Counted from the stretch's first letter, positions 27,006-38,801 are shown. The stretch: 64,000 nucleotides of DNA from Alistipes putredinis (GCA_022009915.1 CP091730.1:310001-374000), one strand, 5' to 3'. Program-made: numbers and translations. Notes: generated by a model from the letters alone, not told the origin.

Positions 27006-28834
27006 ATGAACACATATCTGCGACTGCTCGGCTTCGCCAAACCTTTCGAGAAATATGCCATACCGTATTTCTTCTACACGTTGATTTATTCGGTGTTCAA
27101 CCTGATGAACTTCATGCTCATCATGCCAATACTCAACGTGCTGTTCGACCCTGCGGGCGGTATACAGGAAGTTACATCCGCTCCGAAATTCGAATTTTCG
27201 CAAAACTACATGCGCGACGAGCTGAACTACGTCCTGTACCGCATTTTCGGCACCGACTACGACATCACACAGGTGCTGATACTGCTGGCCGTAGTGCTCG
27301 TAATCTGTTCGCTGATAAGCAACCTGTGCCGCTACATGGGGCAATGGACGGTGGAGAAGCTCCGAATCAACACCATGAAGAAGCTGCGGAACACTGTGTT
27401 CGACAACGTCATGGACCTGCACGTAGGCTTTTTCAGCAACGAACGCAAGGGAGACATAATATCCAAGATAACCTCCGACGTGCAGGTGGTACAGTACTGC
27501 ATCACCAACACCCTGCACGTGGCTTTCCGCGAGCCGTTCCTGATTCTGACCTACCTTTTCGGAATGATTAAAATCTCGTGGCAGCTCACAATATTCTCGG
27601 CGCTTTATCTGCCGCTGGTGGGGCTGATTATCAGCGTTGTCGTGGGACGCCTGCGCAAACCGGCCCGCAACTCGCAGGAGAACTTCGGCCGCATAGTCAG
27701 CGTTCTGGACGAATCGCTGGCGGAGTCAAGGTCATCAAGGGATACAACGACACCGACTACATCAAAGCCAAGTTCAACGCCCTGAACGACCGTTTCAGCT
27801 CGCTGCTACGCTACATGGCACGCCGCCAGCAGTTAGCCTCGCCGATGAGCGAATTCTTGGGCATCACGGCAGCATCGGGACTGCTCATCTTCGGAGGTGT
27901 TCTCGTATCGGGCGGCACGCTCGACGCGGCGGGCTTCATCGCCTACATCGCAATCTTCACGCAAATCACACGTCCCATACGCTCGTTCGCCGACGCATTC
28001 GCCAATATCAACCAAGGTGTGGCCGCAGGGGAGCGCATATTCTCGCTGCTGGACACCAAAAGCGAAATCACGGACAAGCCCGACGCAGTGGAGCTTACCG
28101 AATTCAAGGACAGCATAGAGTTCCGCGACGTGCATTTCTCGTATGAGAACAAGGAGGTGATATGCGGTGTCAACTTCACGGTTCACAAAGGCGAAACGGT
28201 GGCGCTGGTAGGTCCTTCCGGCGGCGGCAAAACGACCCTGTCCGACCTCATACCGCGTTTTTACGAGGCAAGCAGCGGAGACATACTCATCGACGGCCGC
28301 AGCATAAAGGATTACACCATGGAGTCGGTCCGCTCGCACATGGGCATCGTATCGCAGGATACCGTACTATTCAACGACACGATAGAAAACAACATACGCA
28401 TGGGCCGTCGCGGCGCCGAGTTCAGCGAGATAAAAAATGCAGCGCGGATAGCCAATGCCGACGGATTCATCACCGACATGGACGAAAGGGTACCAGACCA
28501 ACATCGGCGACCGCGGCGTAAAAGGCTCTCCGGCGGCCAGCGGCAGAGGCTGAGCATAGCGCGTGCGGTGCTGAAAAACCCCGACATACTGATTCTCGAC
28601 GAAGCCACCTCGGCTCTCGACACCGAAAGCGAAAAGTTAGTGCAGGATGCGCTCAATTCGCTGCTCGAAGGACGCACCTCGATTGTAATCGCACACCGCC
28701 TGAGCACCATTCACAATGCCGACCGCATCATCGTGATAGACCACGGACGCATAGCCGAGCAGGGCACTCACGACCAGCTTATGGCCAAGTGCGGCATATA
28801 CGCCCGTCTCATCGAGATGCAGCAGCTTGCATAG
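27006..28834 (+). CDS. MsbA-like ABC exporter (TMD-NBD half-transporter)
   Basis: About 610 residues. Six membrane helices (to about 330) with VFDNVMDLHVGFFSNERKGDIISKITSDVQ, then the nucleotide-binding domain: GPSGGGKTTLSDL (Walker A), LSGGQRQRLSIARA (signature), ILILDEATSALD (Walker B) and the H-loop IAHRLST. Breaks: GG 27719-27720 one base short, GGG 28488-28490 one long, A4 28520-28523 one short; with these fixed the chain is continuous (TNIGDRGVKRLSGGQ). The likely role is flipping lipid A-core or a similar lipid across the inner membrane. Substrate inferred from family. Confidence 0.9.
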
Positions 28835-28838
28835 AAAG

Positions 28839-29463
28839 ATGATAAACCCGCTGAAAACTTCCGCATCGGGCAGAGCGGTCTACCGGCTTTGCTCGATAGG
28901 TTACGGCATTGCTGGACTGTTTCTCAAAAAACCGTCGCTCGATTCGAGTACATGCCCCCGGAGAGCAGCCGAAGTCATGAGGGCATGCTTTGAAAAAGGG
29001 TTCGAGCCGCGCTACTGTCTTCTTGCCGACATGTCCCTGCACTCGGGCGTAAAACGGCTTGCCGTATGGGACTGCCGTGCCGGCAAAGTGCTTTTCACCG
29101 CACTCGTGTCGCACGGAAGCGGAAGCGAGGATTCGCGCGGCCGTGATTTCACACGCTCTGCACCCCGATTCTCAGACACCGAAGGTTCGCTGCTCACCTC
29201 TTTTGGGCATCTACCGCATAGCGGAGCGATACGAAGGACGGTACGGGACCTCCTTTCGTCTGGACGGAATAAGCGCCACGAACGCCAATGCCCGCAGCAG
29301 AGCCATCGTACTGCACGCTTTCGACTGCATTCCCGATTTCGAAACATATCCGCACGGCACGCCCGAGAGCGCGGGATGCCCGGCAGTTTCGCGCAAAACG
29401 CTGCGCCGTCTCGTTCCGCTGCTGCAATCGCCGGCCGCATTGTACATATATTCGAAAGATTAG
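28839..29463 (+). CDS. Murein L,D-transpeptidase catalytic-domain protein (YkuD_2 type)
   Basis: ATG 28839, 4 bases after the exporter stop. The core has CLLADMSLHSGVKRLAVWD, VSHGSGSED, then, after a break at T4 29201-29204 (three Ts restore LTSLGIYRIAERYEG), a YGTSFRLDG stretch, VLHAFD (His) and ESAGCPAVS with the catalytic Cys. This matches the YkuD_2 family, which is thought to cross-link or modify peptidoglycan outside the inner membrane. No clear signal peptide is visible at the N-terminus, although KTSASGRAVYRLCSIGYGIAGLFL may serve as one. About 208 residues. Confidence 0.8.
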
Positions 29464-29491
29464 CACCTCGACTCCTCGGAGGCACGGCATA

Positions 29492-29540
29492 AAAATATCC
29501 GCCCCCGCCGCATATCATTTCGGCGAGGGCGGATGTTTAT
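29492..29540. terminator. Bidirectional terminator between convergent genes
   Basis: ATCCGCCCCCGCCG (29497-29510) pairs with CGGCGAGGGCGGAT (29521-29534) with one mismatch. There is AAAAAT on the left (T-rich on the minus strand) and GTTTAT on the right. Confidence 0.7.
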
Positions 29541-29555
29541 AAATTATACCTTTCC

Positions 29556-30261
29556 CTACATCATCTCTTCGTGCGCATACCTGACGGCTCTGTTGAGAAT
29601 GGAAACGAAACCGCTGGCCGAACGAAAATCGCGAATCGTATTATCGAGCAAATCCGCCGAAAGCATATCGGAGCCACCGAGCGGCTTTTCGATATAGAAA
29701 TCCCTCAACCGGAGCAGTTCATCGAACCGGCTGCCGGCCGGAAAAATCTTTCGGGTTGCGTTTGAGCGAATTTTTCAGTCGAGAGCGCAAATCCGGCCGA
29801 AGAGGCTACTGCATCCAGCATATCCTGGCCGTTGTCCAAAATCTCTTCGCGCACGTTGCGCAGCACCACCGGTTCGGGCATATAGAGCCCCGCGCTCAGC
29901 AGGCTGCCGCCTAAATACGCTCCGCCCGAAGGCTCCGCATGGAAATAGTATCCCGCGTAGCCGGACTTCTTTCCGTGAGGCGCCACATAGACGCCCATCC
30001 ATGTCTTATACGGCGACTTGTCGGCCGAAAAGCGCGTATCGCGATATATACGGTAGGTGCAATCGCTTGCCGAAAGCCCCCTCACCGAAGCGTCGAACTC
30101 CCCTATCCCGTCGATTAGCGCGACTGCGAAATCTCTCTCATGATGCTCTCGCAGCGGCGGTACACAGCCTTATTGGCCGCAAACCAGTCGCGGTCGTTGT
30201 GACAGGCGAGCTGCTGCAAAAAATCCAACACTTCGCGCATGGGCTGCCGCCTTTCTACCAT
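29556..30261 (-). CDS. DUF2461 / TIGR02453 family protein
   Basis: ATG 30261 (or 30240, MREVLDFL). It begins with FLQQLACHNDRDWFAANK, then YRIYRDTRFSADKSPYKTWMG and GYYFHAEPSG, the DUF2461 signature. Breaks: near 30130 (one base short), and A5 29742-29746, where four As restore KDFPAGSRFDELLRLRDFYIEKPL to the stop at 29556. About 235 residues. These proteins are widespread and uncharacterised. The start overlaps the end of glyA, so it is probably co-transcribed. Confidence 0.82.
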
Positions 30262-31535
30262 GCGAACAGAGGATAACCAGCCATGAGTTCATTGACTTCC
30301 TTGCGGACTGCGGCGATTGTGGCCTCGTTCTCGTGGTCGGAAAGCACGCGATCGATGAGCGATACGATATAATCCATCTTGTCCTCTTTCAGACCGCGCG
30401 TAGTGATTGCCGGAGTACCGAATCTAAGGCCCGAAGTCTGGAACGGCGAGCGGCTGTCGAATGGCACCATGTTCTTGTTGGTCGTAATGTCGGCCGCAAC
30501 CAGAACCCGTTCGGCCACCTTACCGGTAAGCTCGGGGAACTTGGTGCGCAAATCGACGAGCATCAAGTGGTTGTCGGTTCCGCCGGACACTATCTTGTAA
30601 CCGCGCTTTACGAAAGCCTCTGCCATAGCAGCCGCATTCTTCTTCACCTGCGTCTGATACTCCTTGTACGAGGGTTCGAGCGCCTCGCCGAACGCCACGG
30701 CCTTGGCCGCTATCACGTGTTCGAGCGGTCCGCCCTGAATACCCGGGAAGACGGCCGAATTGAGTATCGCCGACATCTTCTTGATTTCGCCCTTGGGCGT
30801 AGTGATTCCCCACGGATTGTCGAAATCCTGTCCCATGAGAATGATTCCGCCTCTGGGACCGCGAAGGGTCTTGTGGGTGGTGGAGGTAACGATATGCGCA
30901 TACTTAACCGGATTTTTGAGCAGTCTTGCCGCGATAAGTCCCGCAGTGTGGGCCATATCCACCATGAAGATGGCGCCGACCTTGTCGGCAATCGCACGCA
31001 TGCGCTCGTAATCCCACTCGCGCGAATAAGCCGATGCACCGCCCACGATGAGCTTCGGACGGCATTCGAGTGCCAAAGCCTCCATGGCGTCGTAATCTAT
31101 GACTCCGGTAGCCTCGTCGAGTTTGTATCCGACGGCCTTGTATAGCATGCCCGACATATTGACCGGCGAACCGTGCGACAGATGTCCTCCGTGCGCAAGG
31201 TCCAAGCCCATGAACGTATCCCCGGGTTTGAGCACGGCCATGAACACCGCCATGTTGGCCTGTGCGCCCGAGTGCGGCTGGACATTGGCCCACTGCGCAT
31301 CGTAAATGCGGCACAGACGCTCTATGGCCAGACGCTCCACTTCGTCCACCACCTGACAGCCGCCGTAGTAACGCGCACCGGGGTACCCCTCCGCATATTT
31401 ATTCGTAAGAACCGAACCCATAGCCTCCATTACTTGGTCGCTGACGAAGTTCTCCGAGGCGATGAGTTCGATACCGTGCTGCTGACGCGAACGTTCCGCA
31501 GCTATAAGTTCGAAAATCTGTTTATCACGAGTCAT
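30255..31535 (-). CDS. glyA: Serine hydroxymethyltransferase
   Basis: 426 residues, intact. PLP enzyme converting serine and tetrahydrofolate to glycine and methylene-THF. It has LIASENFVS, YAEGYPGARYYGGCQ, VDMAHTAGLIAA and the PLP lysine in TSTTHKTLRGPRGG. Its end overlaps the DUF2461 start. It diverges from the fabG-like gene. Confidence 0.97.
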   Translation of the reverse strand: MTRDKQIFELIAAERSRQQHGIELIASENFVSDQVMEAMGSVLTNKYAEGYPGARYYGGCQVVDEVERLAIERLCRIYDAQWANVQPHSGAQANMAVFMAVLKPGDTFMGLDLAHGGHLSHGSPVNMSGMLYKAVGYKLDEATGVIDYDAMEALALECRPKLIVGGASAYSREWDYERMRAIADKVGAIFMVDMAHTAGLIAARLLKNPVKYAHIVTSTTHKTLRGPRGGIILMGQDFDNPWGITTPKGEIKKMSAILNSAVFPGIQGGPLEHVIAAKAVAFGEALEPSYKEYQTQVKKNAAAMAEAFVKRGYKIVSGGTDNHLMLVDLRTKFPELTGKVAERVLVAADITTNKNMVPFDSRSPFQTSGLRFGTPAITTRGLKEDKMDYIVSLIDRVLSDHENEATIAAVRKEVNELMAGYPLFAW

Positions 31536-31603
31536 ATCTAATAGGTATGTTAATGGATTTTTATTTGCATACCAAAAAGTAATGAATATTTAAGAATATT
31601 TAA

Positions 31604-31611
31604 TACCTTTG
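31604..31611 (+). promoter_or_regulatory. Putative fabG-like gene promoter (-7 TACCTTTG)
   Basis: TAnnTTTG match 31 bases upstream of ATG 31642. Confidence 0.6.
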
Positions 31612-31641
31612 TCCTACAAATTTGCAAAAATCAACACGATT

Positions 31642-32388
31642 ATGGGACTTTTAACAGGTAAAGTTGCGGTCGTAACAGGTGCCGCTCGCGGAATCGGCAA
31701 AGCCATCGCACTCAAATTCGCCTCCGAAGGCGCGGACGTCGCATTCACCGACCTCGTCATAGATGAAAACGGCAAAGCCACCGAAGCCGAAATCGCAGCT
31801 CTCGGAGTAAAATGCAAAGGCTACGCCTCGAATGCCGCCGACTTCGAGCAGACGCACTCGGTAATCGGCCAAATAGTAAACGACTTCGGACACATCGACA
31901 TACTGGTAAACAACGCCGGAATCACAAAAGACGGTCTGATGATGCGCATGAGCGAGGCACAGTGGGATGCGGTTCTGACCGTGAACCTCAAATCGGCCTT
32001 CAACTTCATACATGCCGTAACTCCGCTCATGGCTCGCCAGAGAAGCGGTTCGATAATCAACATGTCGTCCGTAGTCGGGGTCAGCGGAAATGCGGGCCAA
32101 TGCAACTACTCGGCTTCGAAAGCCGGCATGATAGGTCTTGCCAAGAGCATCGCCAAGGAGATGGGACCGCGCGGAATACGCGCCAACTGCATCGCCCCCG
32201 GATTCATCATCACCGACATGACCGACAAACTGCCCGACGAGGTCAAGGAGAGCTGGTACAAGCAGATTCCTCTGCGCCGCGGCGGAACGCCCGAGGACGT
32301 GGCAAAGGTTGCTCTGTTCCTCGCATCCGACCTTTCGAGCTATGTCAGCGGTCAGGTGCTGCACGTCTGCGGAGCCATGAACTGCTAA
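31642..32388 (+). CDS. fabG: 3-oxoacyl-ACP reductase-like SDR
   Basis: About 248 residues from ATG 31642 (MGLLTGKVAVVTGAARGIG), intact. Rossmann GAARGIG, NNAG and the catalytic Ser-Tyr-Lys set (NMSSVVG; YSASK). The C-terminal YVSGQVLHVCGAMNC fits FabG, with a Cys in place of the common Asp/Gly region. It reduces 3-oxoacyl-ACP with NADPH in fatty-acid elongation. A longer in-frame ATG upstream lies across the promoter and is rejected. Confidence 0.9.
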   Translation: MGLLTGKVAVVTGAARGIGKAIALKFASEGADVAFTDLVIDENGKATEAEIAALGVKCKGYASNAADFEQTHSVIGQIVNDFGHIDILVNNAGITKDGLMMRMSEAQWDAVLTVNLKSAFNFIHAVTPLMARQRSGSIINMSSVVGVSGNAGQCNYSASKAGMIGLAKSIAKEMGPRGIRANCIAPGFIITDMTDKLPDEVKESWYKQIPLRRGGTPEDVAKVALFLASDLSSYVSGQVLHVCGAMNC

Positions 32389-32402
32389 AAAGACACACTA
32401 AC

Positions 32403-32429
32403 GGGACGACTGCATCGGGCCGTCGTCCC
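32403..32429 (+). terminator. Hairpin after fabG
   Basis: Perfect 8-bp stem GGGACGAC/GTCGTCCC 14 bases after the stop. No T tract follows, so it may stabilise the mRNA end instead of terminating. Confidence 0.4.
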
Positions 32430-32443
32430 ATTTGCAACGAAGT

Positions 32444-32492
32444 TCCCTCCCCGACCGGATACCGTTTCCGCCGAGGAGGGGGCTTTTTTTTC
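32444..32492 (+). terminator. Intrinsic terminator of fabG
   Basis: CCCTCCCCG pairs with CGAGGAGGG (one mismatch) and is followed by GGCTTTTTTTT (ends 32491). Confidence 0.7.
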
Positions 32493-32512
32493 GACAGGCC
32501 GCCGACCGTTTC

Positions 32513-33390
32513 CTATTGCATTGCCTTTGAAACGGCGGGGCGTCAGTCCCGTATGCTTCTTGAAATATTTGCCGAAAAACGACGGATTGGGGAAGTTATA
32601 ATAATCGGCCACCTGCGAAATGGTCATCGAGGTGGTTTTAAGCGTCCGCTTGACATTCTGAATCACGATGTAGTCTATCCACTCGGCGCCGCTGCGTCCC
32701 GAAACACGCTTTATGGACGAGGAGAGGTGCTTGGGCGTGATCGACAGACGCTGGGCATAGAATCCGAGCATTCGCTCCTTGCGGCACGATTCCTCGACAA
32801 GATGCAGGAACTCGGTGAACAGCTCCTCGTCGCGGAAATGCCCGACATGCCCTGCATGCGGCTGGTTCTCGTACAACTCGCACAGCACGTACAGGATTAT
32901 CATTATCACGCACTGCATGATTTCGCGGAAATACGGCTTGACGTTCTCCTCTTTCGTGAATGTCTCCAAACGGGTGCAGAGGACCTCCATCATGTTCATG
33001 TCCTCCTCGGGCAGCGTAAGTATCGGCTGGGAACGCGAATGCAGAAAGTAGGTTACCGAGATATGAGCATCCACGTTGGTGATATAGTCCCGCGAGATGA
33101 TTATCACGAACCCCTTGAAATCCTCCGACAGCTTTGTCCACCGAAAACATGACGCCGGAGAAGAACGTTATGATGTCGCGGCCCTTCATCTGTTCGACGT
33201 TGTCATTGACCGTCACCTGCATCCTGCCGCTCAGACATATAATGGCAACGCCTCCGTTCATCCTGTTTATCTGGCTCCGCATGTATTCGATATCCATGTT
33301 GTCGGATATGCCGAAGCACAGGCATCTTTTCTCATCCCTCGGATTGTCCGTCCGTATAAAATTATCGAGCGAGTTTCTCATTACATTCAT
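32513..33390 (-). CDS. AraC-family transcriptional regulator
   Basis: ATG 33390. An N-terminal cupin-like sensing half (GGVAIICLSGRMQVTVNDN) leads into a C-terminal double HTH (LSITPKHLSSSIKRVSG; MTISQVADYYNFPNPSFFGKYFKKHTGLTPRRFK). The frame breaks at C4 33111-33114; with three Cs it reads GGFQGFVIIISRDYI. After TPRRFK the given frame runs on across the fabG terminator to 32385. A one-base shift in the A3 run would end it as FKAMQ at 32513, which I think is the true stop. Ligand and targets unknown. Confidence 0.82.
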
Positions 33391-33633
33391 AGCAGTAAAA
33401 TTAAAACAGCCGACACGTATTCGACGAAAATACCGTATGCTGTCGTATGACGGTGCGGCATGGGTGTTAAAACCAATTTATAGTCAAAAGCACATAATCG
33501 TTTGAGAACAGTGTGCGGTCGCGGATTGATTCAATTTAGGCAAATATACGCAAAAATGAACCACTCATTAAAAGGTATGCGCTATCCGGACCATTTTTTC
33601 TCCCATACGTCATCTTTTTTTGAAAAAAGTCTC

Positions 33634-33681
33634 CAAAAAAAAGAGGACGAATCCGCTGTAAATGCAGGGTTCGTCCTCTTT
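33634..33681 (-). terminator. Terminator of nifJ
   Basis: Perfect 12-bp stem AAAGAGGACGAA (33640-33651)/TTCGTCCTCTTT (33670-33681), followed on the minus strand by a T run. The rest of 33391-33775 holds no gene that I can support. Confidence 0.8.
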
Positions 33682-33775
33682 CATTATAAATCTTTCGAAA
33701 CTGCCGTTCTGCAACGGAACATGCTCAGGATATGCTCCCCGAGTACGCTCCGTAACCGGCCTTTTCGCCCGTCAG

Positions 33776-36700
33776 CTACTTGTTCTCATAATCCATTTTG
33801 GCCATACGCTGATACGAAGCGTATCTCCACTTGGCGTTCTGCTCCGCTGCGGCGAAGAGTTCGGCCGCCTCGGCAGGGAACGATTTAACAAGCGAAGTGT
33901 ATCGAACCTCGTCCATCAGGAATGCTTGGAACTTGCTCCAATCGGGCTCTTTCGAGTCGTATACGAACGGATTCTTGCCCTGTTCCTCCAACATCGGATT
34001 GTAGTGCCACAAGTGCCAGTAACCGCACTCGACGGCCTGTTTCTCGATAGTCTGCGTATGAGTCATGCCGCCCTTGATACCGTGGTTGATACACGGAGCG
34101 TAAGCGATGACCAGCGACGGACCCGGATAAGCCTCGGCCTCTTTGAGGACATTGAGCAGCTGGGCCTGCGAAGCACCCATCGCCACCTGTGCGACGTACA
34201 CGTAGCCGTAAGTCATGGCGATTGCGCCTATATCCTTCTTGCGGATACGCTTGCCGCTGGAAGCGAATTTGGCGACCGCACCCACCGGCGTAGCCTTCGA
34301 AGACTGGCCGCCCGTATTGAGTAAACTTCGGTATCGACGATGAGAATATTCACGTCGGCACCCGATGCCAGCACGTGGTCTACGCCGCCGAAACCGATGT
34401 CGTAGCCCCAGCCGTCGCCGCCGATAATCCACTGGCTCTTCTTGACGAAGTAACGCTTCATGGCAAGCAGCTCCTTGCAGGCGTCGCATCCGCAAGCCTC
34501 CAACATCGGAACCAGACGCGCCGACACCTCGGCACTGGCCGAAGAGCTTGCACGCGATGCAATCCACTCCTTCATTACGCCTTTGAGCTCATCGGAGCAG
34601 CAGCTGCAATTCTGTATGGCATCTTCCATTTTGGCCTGCACCTTGTCGCGCAGTTTTTCGATACCCACGTGCATGCCCAGACCGAACTCGGCATTGTCCT
34701 CGAACAGGGAATTGGCCCATGCCGGACCCTGACCGCGGCTGTTGGTGCAGTACGGCGTGGAAGGCGCCGAACCGGAATATATGGAGGTGCAACCCGTTGC
34801 ATTGGCAACCATCATCTTGTCGCCGAACAGCTGCGTTATGGTCTTGATATAGGGCGTTTCGCCGCAACCGGCGCATGCACCCGAGAACTCGAACAACGGC
34901 TGCGAGAACTGGCTGTTCTTTACGTTTTTGGACGTATCCACAGCGGCTTTGTAACCGACCTTTTCGGTCATGTAGTTCCAGTTTTCGCTCTGCGGCATCT
35001 CCTCTTCCAGAGGCTTCATAGCCAGAGCTTTCGTCTTGGCAGGACATACGTCCACGCAGTTGCCGCAACCGGTACAATCCAGCGGAGATACCTGAATGCG
35101 GAACTTGTAGGCCTTGGTCTCGCCGAGACCCTGCTTGAATTCGGTTCCGGCGGGAGCCGCAGCGGCCTCCTGCTCGGTGGCAAGGAACGGACGTATGGCT
35201 GCATGAGGACATACATACGAGCACTGGTTGCACTGAATACAGTTGTCCACAATCCAATGGGGAACGTTTACGGCAATGCCGCGCTTTTCGTATGCGGCAG
35301 TTCCGTTGTCCCACGTTCCGTCTTCGCGGCCGTTGAATGCGCTGACGGGAAGCGTGTCGCCTTTAAGTGCATTGATAGGCTCGACCACTTCGGTCACGAA
35401 CTTCGGCTTGTCGCAGGTCGTATCGCAAAACGGCAGCGGGCTTTACCTCGATAGAGGCCCACTCGGCAGGAACTTCACCTTAATCACGGCGTTTCCTCCG
35501 GCATCCACCGCAGCGTAGTTCATGTTCACTATATCTTCGCCCTTCTTGCCGTAGGACTTGTAAATCGCCTTCTTCATCTCCTCGACAGCCTTATCGAATG
35601 GGATGACGCCCGAAATCTTGAAGAACGCACTCTGCATGATGGTATTGGTGCGGTTCCCCAGACCCAGTTCGGCTGCAATCTTGGTGGCGTTTATGATATA
35701 GAAATTGATATTGTTCTTGGCAAGGTAAACCTTCATGCGGTCGGGCAGCGTGCGTGCCGTCGTCTCGGCATCATGAACGCTGTTGAGCAGGAACGAACCT
35801 CCCTTTTTCAGACCTTTGAGCACATCGTACTTATCCACATACGAAGGCACGTGGCACGCCACGAAGTCCGGCGTGGTAACCAAATAGGGCGATGTAATCG
35901 GACTGTCGCCGAAACGCAGGTGCGAAGAGGTGTAACCGCCCGACTTCTTCGAGTCATAGGAGAAATAGGCCTGACAGTATTTGTCGGTCGAACCGCCGAT
36001 AATCTTAATCGAGTTCTTGTTTGCGCCCACGGTTCCGTCGGCACCCAGACCGAAGAACAGGGCCTCGAACGTTCCGGGCTTGGCGAGCGAAATCTCCTCG
36101 CCTACGGGCAGCGACAGCATCGTAACGTCGTCTGTTATGCCCACCGTGAAATGATTCTTGGGCTCGGCGGCTGCGAGGTTCTCGTAAACCGCGAGTATCT
36201 GCGCCGGAGTCGTGTCCTTAGACGAAAGACCGTAACGTCCGCCGATAATCATCGGAGCGCCGGTCTTGCCGTAGAACATGTCCTTCACGTCGAGGTAGAG
36301 CGGCTCGCCGCCGGCTCCCCGGCTCTTTGGTGCGGTCCAGAACGCATACGCGCTTCACGCTCGAAGGCACAACGTCGAAGAAGTACTTCTCCGAGAACGG
36401 ACGGTACAGATGAACAGTGACAAGACCTGCTTTCTTGCCCTGCGAAGCGAGATAGTCTATGGTCTCCTTTATGGTCTCGGTAACAGAACCCATAGCGACG
36501 ACGATATTCTCGGCATCCGACGCACCGTAATACGTGAACGGCTTGTACTCCCTGCCGGTAATCTCGCTTATGCTCTTCATCGTGTCGGCAACCATGTCGG
36601 GCACCGCATCGTAGAACTTGTTGGAAGCCTCGCGCGTCTGGAAATATATGTCCGGATTCTGCGCCGTTCCGCGGGTAACTGGCGCCTCGGGATTGAGGCC

Positions 36701-37322
36701 TCTGCGGCGGAAAGATTCAAGTGCGTCCTTGTCGAGCAGCGAAGTGATTGCCTGCTCGTCCATGAGTTCGACCTTCTGGATTTCGTGCGAAGTCCTGAAA
36801 CCATCGAAGAAGTGCAGGAACGGGACACGGCTTTTCAGCGCGACGATATGCGCCACTCCGGCAAGGTCCATAACCTCCTGTACCGACGAGGTGGCGAGCA
36901 TCGCGAATCCGGTCTGGCGCGTGGCCATGACGTCCTGATGGTCGCCGAAAATCGACAGCGACTGTGCCGCAAGAGCGCGGGCGGAAACGTGGAACACACA
37001 GGGCAGAAGCTCTCCTGCTATCTTGTACATATTGGGAATCATCAGCAAAAGACCCTGCGATGCAGTGAACGTGGTGGTCAGCGCTCCGGACTGCAACGAA
37101 CCGTGAACGGCTCCGGCCGCTCCGGCTTCGGACTGCATCTCGACAACCTTGACCGTTTCGCCGAAAACATTCTTGCGCCCGACGGCAGCCCACTCATCGA
37201 CCAGCTCGGCCATCGTGGACGACGGGGTAATCGGGTAGATTGCAGCCACTTCGCTGAACATATAGGCGATATGGGCCGCAGCATAGTTACCGTCGCAGGG
37301 TAATAAATTTCTTCTCTTTCAT
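33776..37322 (-). CDS. nifJ: Pyruvate:ferredoxin (flavodoxin) oxidoreductase
   Basis: A single-chain enzyme of about 1180 residues that oxidises pyruvate to acetyl-CoA and CO2, reducing ferredoxin. ATG 37322 gives MKEKKFIT, then CDGNYAAAHIAYMFSE and YPITPSSTMAEL. Two ferredoxin-type clusters follow (CIQCNQCSYVCP; CTGCGNCVDVCP), then the TPP site GDGWGYDIGFGGVDH and a C-terminal GYVYVAQVAMGAS. Breaks: GGG 37298-37300, C4 36317-36320, near 35455, A4 35427-35430, and near 34324; each repair restores the exact family sequence (e.g. EPGAGGEPLYLDVK; VYSNTGGQSSKATP). It has its own promoter and terminator. Confidence 0.95.
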
Positions 37323-37415
37323 CTCAATCTTAGATTTATAACTCTTAAATAATAGCGGGTGCGCAGTTTTTCGACAGCAAAAACTTTAACCCAAATTACA
37401 ACTTCAAAACTACTG

Positions 37416-37423
37416 CAAAAATA
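37416..37423 (-). promoter_or_regulatory. Putative nifJ promoter (-7 TATTTTTG)
   Basis: TAnnTTTG match on the minus strand, giving a leader of about 85 bases before nifJ ATG 37322. Confidence 0.5.
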
Positions 37424-37523
37424 GGATAGACATATACCTTATTATAACGATTTCTTTTTCGCAAATCGCAACCTTTTGCCGCAAACGGCCTTTACCGGAA
37501 TTGCACGATAGCGGCAAAAAGAG

Positions 37524-37531
37524 TATTTTTG
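37524..37531 (+). promoter_or_regulatory. Putative promoter of the M16 pair (-7 TATTTTTG)
   Basis: TAnnTTTG match 22 bases before ATG 37553, divergent from nifJ. Confidence 0.5.
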
Positions 37532-37552
37532 CATGAAAAAGAGCACCGACAG

Positions 37553-38789
37553 ATGATAAGCTACCGCACACGGACTCTGGACAACGGGCTCAGGGTTCTG
37601 GCGCATCGCGACCCGAACACCTGCATGGCAGCCGTAAACATTCTTTACTGCGTAGGCGCACGCAACGAAAATCCCGACCATACGGGATTCGCGCACCTTT
37701 TCGAGCATCTGATGTTCCGCGGCACCAAGCAGGTCCCCGACTTCGATTTGCCGCTGCAAATGGCTTGCGGCGAGAACAACGCCTTCACGAACAACGACTA
37801 CACGGACTACTACATCACCCTGCCGCAGGACAACATCGAAACCGCCCTTTGGCTCGAAGCAGACCGCATGACAGAACTGGACATATCGCCCGACGCCCTG
37901 CAAACGGAGAAAAACGTGGTAATCGAAGAGTTCAACCAGCGCTATCTGAACCAGCCTTACGGCGACATGTGGATGCTGCTGCGGGGGATGGTCTACAAAG
38001 TGCATCCGTATCGGTGGGCGACCATAGGACTGACGCCCGACCACATACGCAGTGCCACGATAGAAGATGTCAGACGGTTCTACAAACGTTATTACCGCCC
38101 CTCCAACGCGATACTGTCAGTAGCCTCGGCGCTCGACGAACAGCGCGTTTTTCGACTTGGCAGACAAGTGGTTTTCCGACATCGAGGACACTCCCGCGAC
38201 AGCGGATGCGGTTGCCTACGAACCGCCTCACCCGGACGCTCGCAGAATGGAAGTGCGGCGCAACGTTCCGGCCACGGCAATCACGATTGCGCTGCGCATG
38301 GGACGGCGCCTGAGCCGAAACTACTACCTGTGCGACATGATGACAGACCTTCTGGCCGGAGGCACCTCGGCAAGGCTCTATCGGGAACTGGTCAGAAACC
38401 GCCGGCTTTTTTCGGGGGTAAACGCCTACATCACCGGAGATTTGGACGAGGGAATGCTAATCGTAACCGGCAATCTTCTGCCCGGAACACCGGTAGAGAC
38501 GGGAGAAGCCGCCCTTTGGGAGCAGCTGCACGAGCTTTGCGACAAACCGGTTTCGGAGTACGAAATACAGAAGATAAAGAACAAGTTCGAAGCCGAGCTG
38601 ACGTTCGGCGAGACCAACATAATGAACAAGGCCATGAATCTGGGGTATTACGCCATGACGGGCGACCTTCCCCTAATCAACCGCGAGAACGAGATTTTCA
38701 GTTCGATTACCCCCGAGCAGATAATGGAAGAAGCAAAGAAGATGTTCCTGCCCGAGAAAAGTTCCACGCTCATTTACGCCTGCGAATAA
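37553..38789 (+). CDS. M16-family zinc peptidase (catalytic subunit of a pair)
   Basis: Inverted-zincin motif HLFEH in GFAHLFEHLMFRGTK near residue 57, with downstream VIEEFNQRY as the third ligand region. No signal peptide, so it is probably cytoplasmic (inference). The frame breaks at T5 38148-38152; four Ts restore RVFDLADKWFSDIE. About 412 residues. It is followed 12 bases later by a second M16 gene lacking the zinc motif, the usual two-subunit arrangement (active plus inactive partner). Confidence 0.9.
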
Positions 38790-38801
38790 AACGGAATCCC
38801 T

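Noticed and set aside
33776..37322. Programmed ribosomal frameshifting as an explanation for the split nifJ, recF and radA
   Set aside because: The breaks occur many times per gene, in both directions, in varied runs, with no slippery heptamer plus structure, and in genes not known to use recoding.
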